Below, in pieces: positions 58,318-64,000 of a stretch of 64,000 nt of DNA (its first letter is position 1; each line of letters starts with the position of its first letter). Below the pieces are notes generated by a model, which worked only from the letters and a program-made list of their open reading frames with translations, had not been told where the DNA came from and made no database searches. The translations under genes were made by a program, and so were the position numbers. The stretch comes from Betaproteobacteria bacterium HGW-Betaproteobacteria-7. GTDB lineage: Bacteria; Pseudomonadota; Gammaproteobacteria; Burkholderiales; Rhodocyclaceae. The stretch spans positions 124,001-188,000 of the forward strand of contig PHCE01000005.1 in assembly GCA_002840765.1 (NCBI GenBank). Reading direction: 5' to 3'.

Positions 58318-59472
58318 TTATGCCCGTTGCAGTGCAGCGGTGCCGCGCGTCATGGTGTCGAGGAAGCGGTCGAAGAGGTAGGCCACGTCGTGCGGGCCGG
58401 GACTGGCTTCCGGGTGCCCCTGGAAGGAGAAGGCCGGCACGTCGGTGCGGGCGATGCCCTGCAGGGAGCCATCGAACAGCGACACGTGCGTGGCTCGCAG
58501 GTTGGCCGGCAACGTCTCGGCATCGACGGCAAAACCGTGGTTCTGGCTGGTGATCAGCACCTGGCCGGTATCCATGTCCTTGACCGGGTGGTTGGCACCG
58601 TGGTGGCCGAACTTCATCTTCAGCGTCTTGGCGCCGGAAGCCAGCGCCAGCAGCTGATGGCCGAGGCAGATGCCGAAGGTTGGCAGGCCGCGGTCGAGGA
58701 ATTCACGGATGGCGGCAATGGCGTAATCGCACGGCTCCGGGTCACCAGGGCCGTTGGACAGGAAGACACCGTCAGGCTTCATCGCCAGCACCTCGGCCGC
58801 CGTCGTCTGCGCCGGGACAACGGTCAGCCTGCAGCCACGTTCAGCGAGCATGCGCAGGATGTTGCGCTTGACGCCAAAATCGTAGGCAACGACGTGGAAG
58901 CGCGGCTCGGGCGCCGAGCCGTATCCGCTCAAAGTCCATTCAGCTTCCGTCCACTCGTAACCGTCCTTGACCGAAACCACCTTGGCCAGATCCATGCCGT
59001 TGAGCCCGGGGAAGGCGCGGGCCATAGCCAGGGCCTTGGCATCATCGACTTCGCCAGCCAGGATGCAACCAGCCTGGGCACCCTTCTCACGCAGGATGCG
59101 GGTGAGCTTGCGCGTATCGATGCCGGCAAGGGCGACGATACCGTGCTGCTTCAGGTAGGAGGACAAGTCACCCTCGCTGCGCCAGCTCGAAGCAACGCGC
59201 GGCAGATCACGAATAACCAGGCCGGCAGCGTAATTGGCGGCGGATTCAAAATCTTCTGCGTTGCACCCGGTGTTGCCGATGTGCGGATAGGTCAGCGTAA
59301 CGATCTGGCGACAGTAGGAGGGATCGGTAAGAATCTCCTGATAACCGGACATGGCGGTGTTGAAAACCACTTCGCCGCTGGTGACACCATCTGCGCCGAT
59401 GGATTGGCCCCTGAATACCGTTCCGTCGGCGAGGGCGAGAACGGCGGGTGTGAATGAGGGCAGCAGCGACAC
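58318..59472 (-). CDS. carA: Carbamoyl-phosphate synthase small subunit
   Basis: A glutamine amidotransferase subunit. [22 protein letters not shown] is the N-terminal domain, and [17 protein letters not shown] holds the nucleophile Cys, with [14 protein letters not shown] the His/Glu pair. I use the GTG at 59472 (384 residues) because GGAG stands seven bases upstream. An ATG at 59505 would add 11 residues ([11 protein letters not shown]) and has no clear binding site. A promoter and a hairpin lie upstream. Confidence 0.93.
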   Translation of the reverse strand: MSLLPSFTPAVLALADGTVFRGQSIGADGVTSGEVVFNTAMSGYQEILTDPSYCRQIVTLTYPHIGNTGCNAEDFESAANYAAGLVIRDLPRVASSWRSEGDLSSYLKQHGIVALAGIDTRKLTRILREKGAQAGCILAGEVDDAKALAMARAFPGLNGMDLAKVVSVKDGYEWTEAEWTLSGYGSAPEPRFHVVAYDFGVKRNILRMLAERGCRLTVVPAQTTAAEVLAMKPDGVFLSNGPGDPEPCDYAIAAIREFLDRGLPTFGICLGHQLLALASGAKTLKMKFGHHGANHPVKDMDTGQVLITSQNHGFAVDAETLPANLRATHVSLFDGSLQGIARTDVPAFSFQGHPEASPGPHDVAYLFDRFLDTMTRGTAALQRA

Positions 59473-59510
59473 GTCGGCTCTCCAGTAACTTTTTTGTATG
59501 TTCATGTGCC

Positions 59511-59538
59511 AAGCGGGAAGGCTCGCGCCTCCCCGCTT
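59511..59538. promoter_or_regulatory. Hairpin in the presumed carA leader
   Basis: AAGCGGGAAGGC pairs with GCCTCCCCGCTT around TCGC with one mismatch. On the - strand it is in the leader ahead of carA, close to the translation start; on the + strand it is followed by a T-run (59543-59548) but no + strand gene ends here. It could influence carAB translation or stop antisense transcription into the kinase gene. Confidence 0.4.
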
Positions 59539-59557
59539 GTGCTTTTTTAACCTTGCT

Positions 59558-59587
59558 ATTTTAGCCGAGAAGACCCTTTTCAGGCAA
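59558..59587 (-). promoter_or_regulatory. Candidate sigma70 promoter of carAB
   Basis: On the - strand TTGCCT and TAAAAT are separated by 18 bases, in the 84-base gap between the kinase and carA. The downstream distance (about 80 bases to the GTG start) leaves room for the leader hairpin. Spacing and hexamers are close to consensus, but this is a sequence-only call. Confidence 0.5.
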
Positions 59588-59589
59588 AT

Positions 59590-62133
<2,544 letters not shown>

Positions 62134-62138
62134 CTGGA

Positions 62139-63423
<1,285 letters not shown>

Positions 63424-63519
63424 GCGGGTTTCCGGAGTTTCTCAATCGGCTTTGAAGCGGTATATCATACCCGAAATCCCCGACTGGCCTGCGCCGACAC
63501 CCCCACTGGAATTATCACG

Positions 63520-63963
63520 ATGAGCGACCCACAAAGTCTCAAGAACATGGGCCTGAAAGCCACCTTTCCGCGCCTGAAGATTCTTGAGCTTTTCGAGAAA
63601 AGCAGCCAACGCCACATGACGGCGGAGGACGTCTATCGCATGCTCATCACCGACCACATGGATATCGGCCTGGCCACCGTTTACCGCGTGTTGACGCAGT
63701 TCGAGCAGGCTGGTCTTCTCGAACGCCACTTCTTCGAATCCGGCAAGGCCGTCTTCGAGATCAACCGCGGCAAGCATCACGACCATCTGGTCTGCATCGA
63801 CTGCGGTCGCGTCGAGGAGTTCTACGACGCGGAAATCGAGCGCCGGCAGAACGCCATTGCCAGCGAACGCGGCTTTGCCATCCAGGATCATGCACTCTAT
63901 CTCTACGCCCAGTGCACGAAGGACACCTGTCCGCATCGCAACAAGCCGGACGACAAGTCCTGA
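63520..63963 (+). CDS. fur: Ferric uptake regulator Fur
   Basis: A 147-residue regulator. [36 protein letters not shown] is the DNA-binding domain. [16 protein letters not shown] and CTKDTCPH contain metal-site histidines and cysteines. With iron it represses uptake genes. The fur/bamE divergence is common in betaproteobacteria. ATG at 63520 gives [11 protein letters not shown]. Confidence 0.97.
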   Translation: MSDPQSLKNMGLKATFPRLKILELFEKSSQRHMTAEDVYRMLITDHMDIGLATVYRVLTQFEQAGLLERHFFESGKAVFEINRGKHHDHLVCIDCGRVEEFYDAEIERRQNAIASERGFAIQDHALYLYAQCTKDTCPHRNKPDDKS

Positions 63964-63977
63964 ACACCTGATTCCCG

Positions 63978-64000
63978 ATGTCCGAGTTTGTGAGTACCGG
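63978..64000 (+). CDS. Possible start of a further gene (cut by the window)
   Basis: An ATG at 63978 opens MSEFVST and runs to the window end in the + direction, 14 bases after the fur stop. Too short to identify and without a strong ribosome-binding site, so only a hint. Confidence 0.2.

Overview
The window reads as a chromosomal segment of a GC-rich betaproteobacterium, most likely of the Rhodocyclales (Dechloromonas/Azonexus-like). This rests on the gene order tpiA-secG-tRNA(Leu)-nuoABCDEFGHIJKLMN, the bamE-dapB...carA-carB-greA block with fur divergent, and the protein sequences themselves. It is an inference from gene content, not a database match.

Layout. (1) 1-329: tail of a c-di-GMP phosphodiesterase (EAL) gene. 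(2) 556-9277: five genes on the + strand encoding four diheme c-type cytochromes (eight CxxCH motifs) and one lipoprotein. It looks like a dedicated periplasmic or membrane-anchored redox module of unknown substrate. (3) 9381-11527: a TIR-domain protein with a membrane anchor, overlapping the start of an OmpA-type lipoprotein gene. (4) 11564-14330: a small array of gene cassettes, all on the - strand and separated by attC-like sites, with no integrase in view (a CALIN-type cluster), bordered at 14424 by a broken IS1182-family transposase. (5) 15048-20527: a - strand operon with dedA, a lipoprotein, purN, a DUF3108 protein, an RsmB/NOP-family RNA methyltransferase and an MscS channel. A MarR regulator gene diverges from it across a perfect palindrome. 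(6) 21591-24105: mutL, carrying an in-frame palindromic (REP-like) insertion, and a ComB-family phosphatase. (7) 24125-32966: a flavoprotein, then the conserved transglutaminase / ATP-grasp-alpha-E / DUF2126 transglutaminase set, and a Nudix hydrolase. (8) 33033-47463: the complete 14-subunit complex I operon, closed by a strong terminator. (9) 47528-55029: tRNA-Leu(GAG), secG, tpiA, glmM, folP, ftsH, rlmE, yhbY, a DUF4149 protein and greA. (10) 55096-64000: carB, carA, a soluble hybrid histidine kinase, dapB, bamE and fur.

Regions 5-10 are mostly core housekeeping: respiration, purine and pyrimidine synthesis, folate, peptidoglycan precursors, outer-membrane assembly, RNA modification and iron regulation. 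The accessory parts are regions 2, 3 and 4. They hold the least characterised biology: the cytochrome cluster, the TIR/OmpA pair and the cassette array.
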